A stretch of 64,000 nt of DNA from Ilumatobacteraceae bacterium (GCA_024643255.1 JAHENF010000011.1:5084-69083), one strand, 5' to 3'; shown: positions 1 to 12,284, counted from the first letter of the stretch. Numbers and translations are program-made. The notes: generated by a model not told the origin, from the sequence alone.

Positions 1-924
1 TTGGCGGGTTCGCGCGGCATGGATGCGTGCCACCTGGCGGGCTCCGGCCATCGGGTCGTCGCGGAACGACTCGTCGAATCTCACGATGTGCCACCCCTGT
101 TCGCTGCAGGCCCGGTCACGAGCTTGTTCCTGGCGCTGGCGGAGGGCTCCGGAGTGCCATCGGGAGTGCCCGGGCTCGACAGCGAGACGGATCTCGGGCC
201 ACGCGATGTCGAGGTGGATCGTCTCACCGTTCGGAAGGTTGACCCGATGTTGGCGAACCGGTGCCGGGAGTCCGACGTGTTCGAGGCACTCGATGACCAG
301 TTGTTCGAATCCGCTCTGCGCCGGCCGCGATTGATCGGTCACGCCGTCGAGCCACTGTTCGAGCACTGCAACGCCGTTCTTGCCTCGACATCGGTGTTGC
401 TCGAGGTAGTCGGCAGCTTCATGCGGAGTGATCAGCCCAAGATTCCATGCGTCCTCTGCGGCACGGGCGAACCGATGAGGGTGCAATGTGGCCGCGAGTC
501 CGAAGAGCATCCGCAGTGGTGTGGCGACCACGAGCCCGTCCGGTCGTCGATCTCGGTCGCATTCATCGAACCACGACGATCGGGAGACGGCCGCCCAGGG
601 CGGGACACGGCGTCGTAGGCCCTCGGGCACCGTTGCCCGGATCGGTGCTTCAGGCATCGACCGCAACCCATACAGACGCCCAGCTGTCATCTCGCCGAGG
701 AATCCGTGGCCATCGAGGTGGATCTGCAGCGCCATGCATCGGAGTTGGAACGTCTCGGTCGACGAAGCAAGGCGCAGAACGTTCGGCGTCATCTCCACGA
801 ACATCCCGGCCCGGCGGGCTCTCGACAGCCTCGACGACGACCACCCGTACTCGCGCTGCAACTGTGACCGTCCGACCACGCCGTGCTGGCGCTCGATGGT
901 CTGCAGGAGTCGAACCTCGATCAT
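1..924 (-). CDS. AbiEi-like winged-helix plus DUF559/PD-(D/E)XK nuclease-fold protein, 3' end outside window
   Basis: The reading frame opens at ATG 924 and stays open to base 1, giving 308 visible residues; an in-frame stop lies upstream near 996. The N-terminus (about 1-60) resembles the winged-helix start of type IV antitoxin AbiEi-like proteins. The C-terminal part (about 205-308) looks like DUF559/Vsr-type PD-(D/E)XK folds: Glu207 in FEQLV, Asp239 in HLDIAWPE, then Glu250 in AVEPGHSRWH, followed by a QEQARDRACSEQGW helix. Proteins of this layout are common singletons in actinobacteria, and whether they cleave DNA or act as antitoxins is not known to me. No toxin partner is visible. A CACCGT hexamer lies 6 nt before the ATG, compatible with a leaderless transcript. 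Confidence 0.75.
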   Translation of the reverse strand, partial: MIEVRLLQTIERQHGVVGRSQLQREYGWSSSRLSRARRAGMFVEMTPNVLRLASSTETFQLRCMALQIHLDGHGFLGEMTAGRLYGLRSMPEAPIRATVPEGLRRRVPPWAAVSRSSWFDECDRDRRPDGLVVATPLRMLFGLAATLHPHRFARAAEDAWNLGLITPHEAADYLEQHRCRGKNGVAVLEQWLDGVTDQSRPAQSGFEQLVIECLEHVGLPAPVRQHRVNLPNGETIHLDIAWPEIRLAVEPGHSRWHSGALRQRQEQARDRACSEQGWHIVRFDESFRDDPMAGARQVARIHAARTRQ

Positions 925-972
925 GCCCAGACGGTGGGCGTTGGGGCCAGCGAAAGGGAACCCTCCACCCGA

Positions 973-1017
973 AATTCGGAGCGATCGTCCCGCTCAGCGC
1001 CACATCCGCTCCGAATT
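973..1017. repeat. 45-bp dispersed palindromic repeat, copy 1
   Basis: The element starts AATTCGGAGCG and ends CGCTCCGAATT, so its ends pair as a hairpin of about 16 bp with one mismatch once the flanks are included. A second copy in the opposite orientation lies at 24301-24345; the two differ at only about seven or eight internal positions. It sits 3' of pyrF and 5' of the AbiEi-like gene. Confidence 0.8.
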
Positions 1018-1110
1018 TGGGGTTTGGGGTTTGGGATGAGGGGTTGGGATGAGGGGTTAGTGGCGGGGGAGGAGGTGAGGATGTGGGGTGGGTCAGGAGG
1101 GAAGGCGGAG
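1016..1110 (+). repeat. G-rich irregular tandem tract next to palindrome copy 1
   Basis: Directly after the palindrome the plus strand carries many runs of three to five G, first as GGGGTTT units and then as GGGATGAGGGGTT units. The tract extends to the 3' end of pyrF. Four or more G-runs with short T-rich loops could form a G-quadruplex in plus-strand DNA. Copy 2 of the palindrome has the same kind of G-rich neighbour. Confidence 0.6.
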
Positions 1111-1902
1111 CGAGGCGGCGGTGCGTCCGGCTTCGGCGCGGGCGGCATCGGCAAAGTCGTTGCCGGAACTCGCGTAGAGGATCGCTCGCGAGGAGTTCAC
1201 GATGAGACCGCGGCCGTTCGCGGCTGCGCCGTGTTCGACGACCGTCGCCGCGTCGCCGCCCTGGGTCCCGACGCCGGGAACGAGGATCGGCAGGTCCGGC
1301 GCAATCGCGCGTACGTCGGCCAACTCCTGCGGATAGGTCGCGCCGACCACGAGTCCGCAGTCGCCGCGGGTCGACCAGTCGCGCGCCACCATCTCGGCAA
1401 CGTGGGCGTACACCGGCTTGCCGTCGGCGACGAGCGACTGGATGTCGTCGCCACCCGGATTGCTCGTGCGGCAGAGTGCGATCACGCCACCGCCGTGCTC
1501 GAAGAACGGTGCCACCGAGTCGGTCCCGAGATATGGGTTGACCGTCACCGCATGAGCGCCATACCGGCCGAATGCCTCGCGGGCATAGTGCTCGGCGGTC
1601 GAGCCGATGTCACCACGCTTCGCATCGAGGATCAGCGTCACGTCGGGATAGGTCTCGCGTACGTAGCGACAGATGGATTCGAGCGCCTGTTCCTCACCCT
1701 GGCTCGCGAAATACGCGATCTGCGGTTTGAAGGCGCAGACGAGATCGGCCGTGGCGTCGATGATCGCGCGGCAGAACGCCTCGGTGGCGCCGTGGGCTCC
1801 GTCGAGCGGGAACGGCATGCGCGCCGGGTCGGGATCGAGACCCACACAGAGCATCGACGCCGACGACGTCCACGCTCGATCGAGTTGCGAGTGGAACGTC
1901 AC
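1093..1902 (-). CDS. pyrF: Orotidine 5'-phosphate decarboxylase, type 2
   Basis: This 269-residue protein catalyses the last step of UMP synthesis, decarboxylation of OMP. The active-site signature [11 protein letters not shown] lies at about residues 92-102 (Asp93, Lys95, Asp98), and FKPQIAYF at about 58-65 supplies the conserved Lys59. Length and motif match the longer PyrF2 family found in mycobacteria and related actinobacteria. It is followed by G-rich DNA and a palindrome. It lies 4 nt after the ferredoxin gene on the same strand, so the two are probably cotranscribed, although no functional link is obvious. Confidence 0.93.
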   Translation of the reverse strand: MTFHSQLDRAWTSSASMLCVGLDPDPARMPFPLDGAHGATEAFCRAIIDATADLVCAFKPQIAYFASQGEEQALESICRYVRETYPDVTLILDAKRGDIGSTAEHYAREAFGRYGAHAVTVNPYLGTDSVAPFFEHGGGVIALCRTSNPGGDDIQSLVADGKPVYAHVAEMVARDWSTRGDCGLVVGATYPQELADVRAIAPDLPILVPGVGTQGGDAATVVEHGAAANGRGLIVNSSRAILYASSGNDFADAARAEAGRTAASLRLPS

Positions 1903-1906
1903 CCCG

Positions 1907-2098
1907 TCAGTCTTCGACGGTGATCGCCGCGGTCGGACACAGGTCGGCCGCCTCCTGGACCTTGGTGGCCAGTTCTGGCCCCGGGTTCTCCTGGAGGATG
2001 TACAGGTAGCCGTCGCTGCGCACCTCGAACACCTCGGGGCACACCTGCATGCAGGCTCCCGTCGATGCGCACACGTCGAAATCGACGCTCACCTTCAT
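1907..2098 (-). CDS. Small [3Fe-4S]-type ferredoxin
   Basis: This is a 63-residue ferredoxin. The cluster region reads C10-ASTGA-C16-MQV-C20-P, with C54-P near the end. In single-cluster ferredoxins the second ligand position (C-x2-X-x2-C) is Cys or Asp. Here it is Thr13, which favours a [3Fe-4S] cluster held by Cys10, Cys16 and Cys54, as in ferredoxins that serve cytochromes P450. No P450 is nearby, so the partner is unknown. The start is ATG 2098; longer upstream extensions of the frame are not conserved-looking. Confidence 0.85.
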   Translation of the reverse strand: MKVSVDFDVCASTGACMQVCPEVFEVRSDGYLYILQENPGPELATKVQEAADLCPTAAITVED

Positions 2099-2132
2099 GT
2101 CGTTCCCCTTGTCGTCGTGGTTGTTGTCGCAG

Positions 2133-2495
2133 TCAGTTCTTCGACTGACGGTAGCCGTCGGCCTCTGCTGCTTTGGCAGTCGCATACCAACGGTCGGCGT
2201 TGGTGCGCTCGTAGAAGCGGCCTCCCGGCACGTGGAAGATGCCGGAGGACATCTTGAGCTTGACCGGGAAGCCTGCAGGTGCGACCTCAGCGGTGGATCC
2301 GTCCACCCATGGAGGCATCGCAGCGCCGGAGTCGGAAACACGGGACACGGGAGTCGCGAACTCGGGCCACTGCGGCGGCCCGGCGGGAACCGCCATCGCG
2401 TCGCGCTGCTTCCTCCACGCGACCGCGGCGCCGACAATCACGGCGATCAACGTCAGGAACATCGTTCTGCGCAAGGCCGTCGCCGTCGCGGACAT
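2133..2495 (-). CDS. Membrane-anchored small protein with C-terminal sunset-like domain
   Basis: The protein has 120 residues with an N-terminal membrane anchor (about 11-27) after a short basic start, then a Pro-rich linker. The C-terminal 45 residues (FPVKLKMSSGIFHVPGG, then FYERT, then a Trp and EADGYRQSK) resemble the small domain called sunset in actinobacterial annotations, known to me only by its typical YHVPGG and AEAAGYR motifs. Function is unknown and an extracytoplasmic location is likely. ATG 2495 was chosen because the upstream extension crosses a palindrome. It is oriented with the ferredoxin gene, 34 bp downstream. Confidence 0.6.
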   Translation of the reverse strand: MSATATALRRTMFLTLIAVIVGAAVAWRKQRDAMAVPAGPPQWPEFATPVSRVSDSGAAMPPWVDGSTAEVAPAGFPVKLKMSSGIFHVPGGRFYERTNADRWYATAKAAEADGYRQSKN

Positions 2496-2521
2496 GGGCC
2501 AACTGTAGTGCGCAGCCGGAC

Positions 2522-2540
2522 AACAGGGGTCAGACCCCTG
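2522..2540. repeat. GGGGTC palindrome, copy A
   Basis: A perfect inverted repeat with 9-bp arms (ACAGGGGTC and GACCCCTGT) around a single A, placed 12 bp beyond the leuA stop codon. The same GGGGTC-N-GACCCC core recurs at 10262-10290 and 45769-45799. It could act as the leuA terminator, although there is no T-run on the minus strand. Confidence 0.75.
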
Positions 2541-2551
2541 TCGCCCGACGG

Positions 2552-4433
<1,882 letters not shown>

Positions 4434-4441
4434 CAGATGCA

Positions 4442-4494
4442 ACGCTAGCACGCCTGCGAGCAACTCGCGCTCGTCGGGGCGTCGACGGTACGCT
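4442..4494. promoter_or_regulatory. Divergent promoters of leuA leader and DEAD-box helicase
   Basis: On the minus strand TAGCGT at 4442-4447 sits 8 nt before the leuL ATG. On the plus strand TACGCT at 4489-4494 sits 10 nt before the helicase ATG. Both fit the TANNNT -10 pattern seen throughout the window. No convincing -35 hexamer was found for either. Confidence 0.6.
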
Positions 4495-4504
4495 GGCGGG
4501 CAAC

Positions 4505-5794
4505 ATGACTGAATCAACAACGCGACGGGGAGCGCCTCGTCGCCGGCGATCGCGTCCATCGGACCAGCCGTACGACGGTGGCCACGTCAACACATCGAAT
4601 CTCACTTCCTTCAACACCCTGCCTCCGGTGGAAGCTCCGACCGGCTTCTTCGAGCTCGGCGTCCCCGCCCGCATCGACGACGGTCTCGCAGCATGCGGAT
4701 TCGCCCAGCCGTTCAGCATCCAGACCGAGGCGATCCCTGTCGCCATCACCGGCAAGGACGTGTGCGGACGGGCGAAGACCGGGTCGGGCAAGACGCTCGC
4801 ATTCGGCGTGCCGATGCTGTCTCGGATCACCGACAAGGCCGAGCCGTCGCGTCCACTCGGGCTGGTGCTCGTGCCCACCCGCGAACTCGCGGTGCAGGTC
4901 GCCGAGGTGCTCGAACCGGTTGCGCACCATGCCGGCATGCGGGTGCTTCCCGTGTACGGCGGAGCATCTCGTCACCACCAGGTCGACGAACTGGCCAAGG
5001 GCGTCGAGATCGTCATCGCGACCCCGCTGCGTCTGATCGACCTGATCAAGTCGAACGAGGTGTCGCTCGACGACATGCAGATCGTGACGCTCGACGAGGC
5101 CGACCGCATGGCCGACGACGGGTTCACCCCTCAGGTCGAGTGGATTCTTCGCCACTGTGGCAGCCGCAACCAGACGATGTTGTTCTCCGCGACCCTCGAC
5201 GGCGACGTCGGCCACCTGATCCGCCATTACCAGACCGATCCGGTCACCGTGGCCATCGACGAAGCCACCGACACCGTCGGCACGATGCACCATCTGTTCC
5301 TCGCCGTGCACCACATGGACAAGGACAAGGTGATCGGGTCGATCGCCAAGTCGTTCCCCAAGGTGCTCGTGTTCTGCCAGACCAAGCGCAACTGCGACCG
5401 GGTGGCGCGCAACCTCGAGGAACTCGGGGTCGACGCCGGCCCGCTGCACGGTGACATGCAGCAGAGTGCCCGTGAGCGGATCCTGCGCAAGTTCGCCGAG
5501 GGCAAGCTCTCGGTGCTCGTCGCCACCGACGTCGCCGCCCGCGGCATCGACATCGACGACATCGGTGCGGTGATCCATTACGAGCCCGCCAAGGACGTCA
5601 AGGACTACCTGCACCGCTCGGGACGAACGGCCCGCGCCGGGCGCGACGGCTGGGCCGTCACGATGGTCGAGTACAACCAGCACACCCAGATGCGGATCCT
5701 GCAGCGCGGGATGCGGCTGCCGACGGAGAAGCCGATCGAGGTCTTCTCCAACGACACGCGCCTGCTGCACCTCCCCGAGTTCGAGACGGACTGA
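4505..5794 (+). CDS. DEAD-box ATP-dependent RNA helicase
   Basis: The protein has 429 residues with both RecA-like domains: Q motif near FAQPFSIQTEAI, Walker A AKTGSGKT, PTRELA, the DEAD box (DEADR), SAT as FSATL, and the C-terminal HRSGRTARAGR. It is shorter than RhlE/DeaD proteins and has no long C-terminal tail, so it is a core helicase for RNA remodelling. The start is ATG 4505, with TACGCT 10 nt upstream. An alternative GTG at 4587 would remove only a basic, disordered-looking N-terminus. Confidence 0.93.
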   Translation: MTESTTRRGAPRRRRSRPSDQPYDGGHVNTSNLTSFNTLPPVEAPTGFFELGVPARIDDGLAACGFAQPFSIQTEAIPVAITGKDVCGRAKTGSGKTLAFGVPMLSRITDKAEPSRPLGLVLVPTRELAVQVAEVLEPVAHHAGMRVLPVYGGASRHHQVDELAKGVEIVIATPLRLIDLIKSNEVSLDDMQIVTLDEADRMADDGFTPQVEWILRHCGSRNQTMLFSATLDGDVGHLIRHYQTDPVTVAIDEATDTVGTMHHLFLAVHHMDKDKVIGSIAKSFPKVLVFCQTKRNCDRVARNLEELGVDAGPLHGDMQQSARERILRKFAEGKLSVLVATDVAARGIDIDDIGAVIHYEPAKDVKDYLHRSGRTARAGRDGWAVTMVEYNQHTQMRILQRGMRLPTEKPIEVFSNDTRLLHLPEFETD

Positions 5795-5799
5795 GTGAC

Positions 5800-6687
5800 G
5801 TGGCGGCGCAGAACATGCCCGCCGCCGACGTCGACGTCACCGAGGAACTCGTCCGACGACTCCTCGTCGACCAACATCCCGATCTGGCCGATCTGCCGCT
5901 CGCGCTCGTCGCGAACGGTTGGGACAACGTGATCTTCCGGCTCGGCAGCGACTTGGTGGTGCGGATGCCCCGCCGCCGGATGGCCGCCGGCCTCGTGGTG
6001 AACGAGCAGCGCTGGCTTCCCGTGCTCGCTGCTCGACTCCCCCTCGCCGTGCCGACGCCACTGCGAGTCGGCAGGCCTGACGACGTCTATCCGTGGAACT
6101 GGAGCATCTGCCCGTGGTTCGACGGCAGCGTGGCCGCCGATGTCGCGCTCGCCGATCCTCGTCGCGAAGCATCGGCGCTCGGCGAGTTCGTCGCCGCGCT
6201 CCACCGCGAGGCCCCTGTCGATGCTCCGCTCAACGAGTTCCGCGGTCAGCCGGTTCGAGATCTGCGGGTGCGAGTGATCGCGAACCTTGCCGGGCTCGGC
6301 CAGCGCGTCGATCCCGTCGCGGTACTCGCACGATTCGACGAGGTCGCCGCCGTCGACGAATGGTCTGGGCCGCCGCAGTGGTTGCACGGCGACCTCCACT
6401 CGGCGAACGTGCTCGTCGCCGACGGTGCGATCAGCGCGGTCATCGACTTCGGCGACATCACCTCGGGTGATCCGGCGGTCGATCTTGCGATCGGTTGGAT
6501 GCTCTTCGACGGGGTCGATCGTGACGTGTTCCGCCGCGCCGCCGGCGACGTCGACGATGCCACGTGGAGCCGTGCGATCGCGTGGGCCGTGCACTTCGCC
6601 GTGATGTACCTGCTCCATTCGGCCGACAGTGCCCGATTCGAACGAATGGGATGGTCACTGCTCAGCCGGGTCCTCGCTGACCGCTGA
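5800..6687 (+). CDS. Aminoglycoside phosphotransferase-family kinase
   Basis: This 295-residue APH/choline-kinase-fold protein has the Brenner motif WLHGDLHSANVL (catalytic Asp) followed by AVIDFGDITSGDPAVDLA, which holds the metal-binding DFGD. The N-lobe has GWDNVIFRLG and VVRMPRR in place of the kinase Gly-rich loop and ATP Lys. The substrate cannot be told from sequence; housekeeping small-molecule kinases of this family are common, and resistance should not be assumed. GTG 5800 starts 5 nt after the helicase stop, so the pair is probably one transcript. Confidence 0.85.
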   Translation: MAAQNMPAADVDVTEELVRRLLVDQHPDLADLPLALVANGWDNVIFRLGSDLVVRMPRRRMAAGLVVNEQRWLPVLAARLPLAVPTPLRVGRPDDVYPWNWSICPWFDGSVAADVALADPRREASALGEFVAALHREAPVDAPLNEFRGQPVRDLRVRVIANLAGLGQRVDPVAVLARFDEVAAVDEWSGPPQWLHGDLHSANVLVADGAISAVIDFGDITSGDPAVDLAIGWMLFDGVDRDVFRRAAGDVDDATWSRAIAWAVHFAVMYLLHSADSARFERMGWSLLSRVLADR

Positions 6688-6763
6688 GTGATCCCCGGGC
6701 CGAAACCCTCGTCTCGCTACCGTGTTCGGTGACGGCCTTCCCGGGCCGAGAAGGAGTCAGCCG

Positions 6764-7267
6764 ATGATCACATCCGATTCCCGAGCGCTGAGCGAACGAA
6801 AGGCGATCGTCTGGGTCGTCCGTGCCCTCAGCTATCTCGTCTACTTCTACTTGATCGTTGTCGAGATCGTACTCTTCATCGGGTTCTTCCTGTTGCTGTT
6901 CGGCGCCAATCCGAGCGCCGGGTTCACCCAGTGGGCGTACCGCAACCTCGATCGGGTGATGGCGCCGTTCAGGGGCATCTTCACCCCGATCCAGCTCGGC
7001 ACCACCACGGCCGACGTGCAGGCCACGTTCGACACTTCGGTGCTGTTCGCGATGATCATCTACGGGATCGTCGCCTTGGTCCTCAGTGCCTTCATCGGCT
7101 GGCTCTCCGGCCGGCTCGGACAGATCTATTCCGCGGAGGACGAGCTCACGCGCCAAGCCGAAGTCGCGGCGCAGCAGGCAGCCGCACAGCAGACTGCCGC
7201 ACAGCAGGGAGCGGCAGCCCCGGCGGACCAGGTCTCCTCGACGCCGCCTCCTGCGCCGCCTGCATGA
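6764..7267 (+). CDS. Two-pass membrane protein with Gln/Ala-rich tail
   Basis: The protein has 167 residues. Two hydrophobic segments (about 20-47 and 88-112) flank a short loop (FRGIFTPIQLG), an arrangement similar to YggT-like membrane proteins. The cytosolic C-terminus (about 120-167) is a Q/A-rich coiled segment ending in a Pro-rich tail. The start is ATG 6764, with the strong ribosome-binding site GAGAAGGAG 7 nt upstream, which rules out the longer frame from 6722. Function is unknown. Confidence 0.75.
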   Translation: MITSDSRALSERKAIVWVVRALSYLVYFYLIVVEIVLFIGFFLLLFGANPSAGFTQWAYRNLDRVMAPFRGIFTPIQLGTTTADVQATFDTSVLFAMIIYGIVALVLSAFIGWLSGRLGQIYSAEDELTRQAEVAAQQAAAQQTAAQQGAAAPADQVSSTPPPAPPA

Positions 7268-7288
7268 GCGAGCACTAGCGTCGGTGGG

Positions 7289-8707
<1,419 letters not shown>

Positions 8708-8709
8708 AG

Positions 8710-8740
8710 CGTCACACGGTGCCGGGTCAAACGTGACGTT
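8710..8740. repeat. 31-bp REP-like repeat, copy 1
   Basis: An identical 31-bp core beginning CGTCACACGGTGCCG and ending AACGTGACGTT occurs here, at 37402-37432 and, inverted, at 39790-39820. The ends CGTCAC/GTGACG are complementary. It fills the whole gap between two convergent genes, so it may serve as a bidirectional terminator. The copy at 37402 abuts a RAYT transposase remnant. Confidence 0.88.
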
Positions 8741-9181
8741 TCAGGCGCGGGTGGCGACGAACACCGGGATGATCCGCTCGGTACGGATCTGATACTCGGC
8801 GTAGGTGGGGAACACCGCGATGGCCCGGTCCCACCACGTCTGACGATCGTCGCCATCTGCGATGCGGGTGACGAAGTCATGCGGCTCCGGGCCGTCCTGG
8901 ATCATCACGAGCGGTTGGGCGACGAGGTTGTGGTACCAGCCCGGATTCTCGGGCGCGCCGCCCATCGATGCCACGAGTGCGTACTCGCCCTCGTGTTCGA
9001 CCCGCATGAGCGCGAACTTGCGGAGCTTGCCCGACGCCGAGCCGAGCGACGTGACGATGATCACCGGGATGCCGGTGTCGCGCAGCGTGTTGGCCTCGCG
9101 TCCGCCGGTCGCCTCGTAGGCGGCGACCTGGTCGCGGACCCACTCCAACGTGCTCGGTTCGTAGTCTCCGGTCAGTGGCAT
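8741..9181 (-). CDS. Deazaflavin (F420)-dependent nitroreductase family protein
   Basis: This 146-residue protein is of the DDN-like split-barrel family, with the typical order PVIIVTSLGSASGKLRK, then LVASMGGAPENPGWYHNL, then the C-terminal PVFVATR. In mycobacteria these proteins bind F420H2 and reduce quinones or nitro compounds. The physiological substrate is unknown here. Another F420-family candidate lies at 24412. Confidence 0.87.
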   Translation of the reverse strand: MPLTGDYEPSTLEWVRDQVAAYEATGGREANTLRDTGIPVIIVTSLGSASGKLRKFALMRVEHEGEYALVASMGGAPENPGWYHNLVAQPLVMIQDGPEPHDFVTRIADGDDRQTWWDRAIAVFPTYAEYQIRTERIIPVFVATRA

Positions 9182-9217
9182 GCGACGAATGCTAGGCCGC
9201 TGCCGAGCCGAGGCTGT

Positions 9218-9652
9218 TCAGGACGTGGCGTTGGCCTTCGAGTCGATCCAGGCACGCACCTGCGGCAGCAGTGTGACGAGGCCGACCATGCCCGCGATCG
9301 TCACCGAGACACCGACCACGCGGAGGCGCTCGAACATCACCGCGACGACGATCCCGCCGACGATCATTCCGATGCCGGAGGCCGCGAGCGCGGCGCGGCC
9401 CTTGTTGTTGTCGGTGAGCTTGCTGGCGGCCCCGGCAGCCGTGCTCGTCGTGCGGTCGAGCATGCGCTCGGCCCAGGCAAATTCGGTGGCCAGGATCACG
9501 AGCCCGAGAATGATCACCACGAGGCCGGGGCCGGGTAGTGCGAGCATCGCGAGGCCGGCGAGCAGCACGGCGACTCCGGCGATGAACACCATCAGTCGCT
9601 TGGCATTGCGGGCGATCACACGGAGCCAGGCGGCGGGGGAATGCAGTTGCAT
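9218..9652 (-). CDS. PGPGW-type transmembrane protein
   Basis: The protein has 144 residues. Two hydrophobic hairpins (about 20-58 and 90-130) carry the marker LPGPGLVVIILGLVILATEF, and the WAERMLDR that follows matches the PGPGW/TIGR02611 family of actinobacterial inner-membrane proteins. Function is unknown. The gene stands alone between convergent and divergent neighbours. Confidence 0.8.
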   Translation of the reverse strand: MQLHSPAAWLRVIARNAKRLMVFIAGVAVLLAGLAMLALPGPGLVVIILGLVILATEFAWAERMLDRTTSTAAGAASKLTDNNKGRAALAASGIGMIVGGIVVAVMFERLRVVGVSVTIAGMVGLVTLLPQVRAWIDSKANATS

Positions 9653-9736
9653 GGGGAGAAGTATCGGGCGTCAGCGATCGTCGCGTCCGTCGAATCGACG
9701 ATCGATCCTGCGAGGCGACTCGTTACGGTCTGGACG

Positions 9737-10249
9737 ATGGACCGTGTGGACCCCCCATTTCGTGGTGCCGAGCGTGAATCGCTGCTCGCCTGGCTCGACT
9801 ATCACCGCGCCACGCTGGGGTCGAAGTGTGATGGCCTGACGCCCGAGCAACTCTGCGAACGATCCGTGGCGCCGACGACGATGACGCTGATCGGGCTGGT
9901 CCGGCACATGGCCGAGGTCGAGCGGGGATGGTTCAGCCGCTGCGTGGGAGGTGTGGCCGAGGTCGATGCTCCCCCGATCTTCTACGACGCCGAAACCAAC
10001 GTCGACGGCGACTTCGACGACATCGACCCGGCGACTGCCGAGGCCGACATCGCGACGTGGCAGGCCGAGATCGCATGCTCCGACGGGTTCCTCGCGTCAG
10101 CGGATCTCGACGATGTTCGGCACCACGACCGCTGGGACGAGGATCTCGATGTCCGCTGGGTCGTGATCCACATGATCGAGGAGTACGCCCGTCACAACGG
10201 CCACGCCGACCTCCTGCGTGAGGCGATCGACGGCGCCACCGGCGAATGA
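9737..10249 (+). CDS. DinB/DUF664 family protein
   Basis: This 170-residue four-helix DinB-like protein has the expected metal-site histidines in LVRHMAEVERGWF, HMIEEYARHNGHADLLRE and the middle region. In mycothiol-using actinobacteria many DinB proteins are thiol-dependent transferases, but the substrate here is unknown. ATG 9737 lies 7 nt after TACGGT (9724-9729), which decides the start over the longer frame from 9641. Confidence 0.85.
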   Translation: MDRVDPPFRGAERESLLAWLDYHRATLGSKCDGLTPEQLCERSVAPTTMTLIGLVRHMAEVERGWFSRCVGGVAEVDAPPIFYDAETNVDGDFDDIDPATAEADIATWQAEIACSDGFLASADLDDVRHHDRWDEDLDVRWVVIHMIEEYARHNGHADLLREAIDGATGE

Positions 10250-10261
10250 CTCGCATTGGCG

Positions 10262-10290
10262 TCGCGATTGGGGTCTGACCCCGATCGCGA
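10262..10290. repeat. GGGGTC palindrome, copy B, between convergent genes
   Basis: Inverted repeat with 14-bp arms and one mismatch (TCGCGATTGGGGTC and GACCCCGATCGCGA) around a single T, filling the gap between the DinB gene and leuD. It shares its core with 2522-2540 and 45769-45799. On the plus strand it is followed by TTTT, so it may terminate both genes. Confidence 0.8.
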
Positions 10291-10293
10291 TTT

Positions 10294-10878
10294 TCAGGGG
10301 AGCCAGGCTGGGCGGGCAGCCTCGTAGGTGTCGATCGCGTCGGCGTGCGTCAGCGTGATACCGACGTCGTCCAGGCCGTTGAGGAAGCGGTGCTGTGTCT
10401 GCGGGTCCATCGGGAACGACTCGTCGATTCCCGCGGCCGGCACTTCGACCTTCAGCTGCTCCATGTCGACGACGATCTGTGTGTCGGCGTCGGCTTCGAT
10501 CGCGGCCCAGATCGCCTCGACCGTCGCCTCCGGCACGATCACGGGCACGAGGCCGTTCTTGGTGCAGTTGTTGCGGAAGATGTCGGAGAAGCTGGGAGCG
10601 ATGACGGCGTCGAAGCCGTACTGCTGAATCGCCCATACCGCGTGTTCACGTGACGATCCGACACCGAACGCGGGTCCTGCCACGAGGATGTTGGCCTGCG
10701 CGTAGCGCTCGTCGTTGAGGACGAAGTCGCGGTCGTCGCGCCAGGTGGAGAACAGGCCTTTCTCGAAGCCCGTGCGTTCGACTCGTTTCAACCAGTCCGC
10801 GGGGATGATCTGGTCGGTGTCGACATCGGAACGCTTGAGTGGCACCCCGGTTCCCGTGATGACGTGCACGGCCTTCAT
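10294..10878 (-). CDS. leuD: 3-isopropylmalate dehydratase, small subunit
   Basis: This 194-residue protein is the swivel-domain subunit of isopropylmalate isomerase. Typical features are [13 protein letters not shown] near residue 20, [17 protein letters not shown] (about 68-84) and [13 protein letters not shown]. Its ATG overlaps the leuC TGA (ATGA), so expression is translationally coupled. With LeuC it probably also isomerises citramalate, given cimA nearby; that is an inference from pathway logic. Confidence 0.96.
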   Translation of the reverse strand: MKAVHVITGTGVPLKRSDVDTDQIIPADWLKRVERTGFEKGLFSTWRDDRDFVLNDERYAQANILVAGPAFGVGSSREHAVWAIQQYGFDAVIAPSFSDIFRNNCTKNGLVPVIVPEATVEAIWAAIEADADTQIVVDMEQLKVEVPAAGIDESFPMDPQTQHRFLNGLDDVGITLTHADAIDTYEAARPAWLP

Positions 10879-12284
10879 GACGGTGCTCCTTCCAGGTCGG
10901 CAGGTGTACAGAACGTTCCTTTGACCGCGGTGGCCGCAGCGACTTCGGGGGAGACGAGATGGGTGCGCCCACCTCGGCCCTGACGCCCTTCGAAGTTCCG
11001 ATTGCTCGTGCTGGCCGCTCGCTCGCCGGGGGCGAGCTTGTCGGGGTTCATCGCAAGGCACATCGAACAGCCCGGCTCGCGCCAGTCGGCGCCGGCGGCG
11101 ATGAACACCTGGTCGAGTCCCTCGGCGATTGCCTGCGCCTTCACCGCATGGCTTCCGGGCACCACCATCACGCGCTTGACCGTGACGGTTCGACCCTCCA
11201 TCACTGCGGCCGCTGCACGGAGATCCTCGATGCGGCTGTTGGTGCACGACCCGATGAACACCGTGTCGACCGCGACATCGCGCAACGGCGTGCCCGGCTC
11301 GAGGCCCATGTACTCCAGAGCCCGCGCAACGGTCTCCTTGGTGGTCGGGTTGTCGTAGTCGCCGGGGGAGGGTACGACGGAATCGATCGGAGCGACCTGG
11401 CCGGGGTTCGTGCCCCAGGTGACGTGGGGGCGGATCGCGGCGGCGTCGAGCACGACCTCTTTGTCCCACACGGCGTCGTCGTCGGAGTGCAGCGTCGACC
11501 AGTCGGCGACGGCGGCATCCCAGGCCTCACCGCTGGGTGCTTTGGCGCGACCCTGCAGGTAGTCGAACGTGGTGTCGTCGGGGGCGATCATCCCGGCCTT
11601 CGCGCCGGCCTCGATCGACATGTTGCAGACGGTCATCCGACCTTCCATCGACAACGCCCGGATTGCGGATCCGCGGTACTCGATGACGTGGCCGATGCCG
11701 CCGCCGGTGCCGATCTCGCCGAGGATCGCCAGGATCACGTCCTTGGCCGTCACACCCGCCTGGAGGTCGCCCTCGACCGTGACCGACATCCACTTCGGTC
11801 GCTGCTGGGGGAGTGTCTGGGTGGCGAGCACGTGCTCGACCTCGCTGGTGCCGATGCCGAACGCCAACGCGCCGAACGCGCCGTGCGTAGCCGTGTGGGA
11901 GTCGCCGCACACGATCGTCATGCCCGGCAACGTCCGTCCCTGCTCGGGGCCGATCACGTGCACGATCCCCTGATTGGGGTCGCCCATCGGGAAGTTCGTG
12001 ATGCCGAACTCGGCGGTGTTGGCACGCAACGTGTCGATCTGCTTGGCCGAGACCGGGTCGGCGATCGGCTGGTCGATGTTCTCGGTCGGAACGTTGTGGT
12101 CTTCCGTGGCGATCGTCAGCTCTGGCCGACGAACCGTGCGACCGGTGAGCCGAAGGCCATCGAACGCCTGCGGGCTGGTGACCTCGTGGACGAGGTGCAG
12201 GTCGATGTACAGCAGGTCGGGTTCGTCGGGTGCGGAATGCACCAGGTGGCGTTCCCACACCTTCTCCGGCAGTGTCTTGCCCAC
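10875..12284 (-). CDS. leuC: 3-isopropylmalate dehydratase, large subunit
   Basis: This 469-residue aconitase-fold subunit binds a [4Fe-4S] cluster through Cys347 (GSCTNS), Cys406 and Cys409 (CSMC). [20 protein letters not shown] and the EDHNVPT region are conserved. GTG 12284 is the start because GAGGAG lies 7 nt upstream and the longer frame would cross the divergent promoter. It forms an operon with leuD and is divergent from an IclR regulator; the operator at 12310-12326 probably controls both. Confidence 0.96.
   Translation of the reverse strand: MGKTLPEKVWERHLVHSAPDEPDLLYIDLHLVHEVTSPQAFDGLRLTGRTVRRPELTIATEDHNVPTENIDQPIADPVSAKQIDTLRANTAEFGITNFPMGDPNQGIVHVIGPEQGRTLPGMTIVCGDSHTATHGAFGALAFGIGTSEVEHVLATQTLPQQRPKWMSVTVEGDLQAGVTAKDVILAILGEIGTGGGIGHVIEYRGSAIRALSMEGRMTVCNMSIEAGAKAGMIAPDDTTFDYLQGRAKAPSGEAWDAAVADWSTLHSDDDAVWDKEVVLDAAAIRPHVTWGTNPGQVAPIDSVVPSPGDYDNPTTKETVARALEYMGLEPGTPLRDVAVDTVFIGSCTNSRIEDLRAAAAVMEGRTVTVKRVMVVPGSHAVKAQAIAEGLDQVFIAAGADWREPGCSMCLAMNPDKLAPGERAASTSNRNFEGRQGRGGRTHLVSPEVAAATAVKGTFCTPADLEGAPS

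Noticed and set aside
1-618. Plus-strand ORF of 205 codons at the left edge
   Set aside because: It is the antisense shadow of the AbiEi/DUF559-like gene on the minus strand, which has recognisable domain motifs across the whole region.
5800-6687. Antibiotic resistance call for the APH-family kinase
   Set aside because: The fold is shared by many housekeeping kinases; no mobile context or close resistance-gene features are visible.
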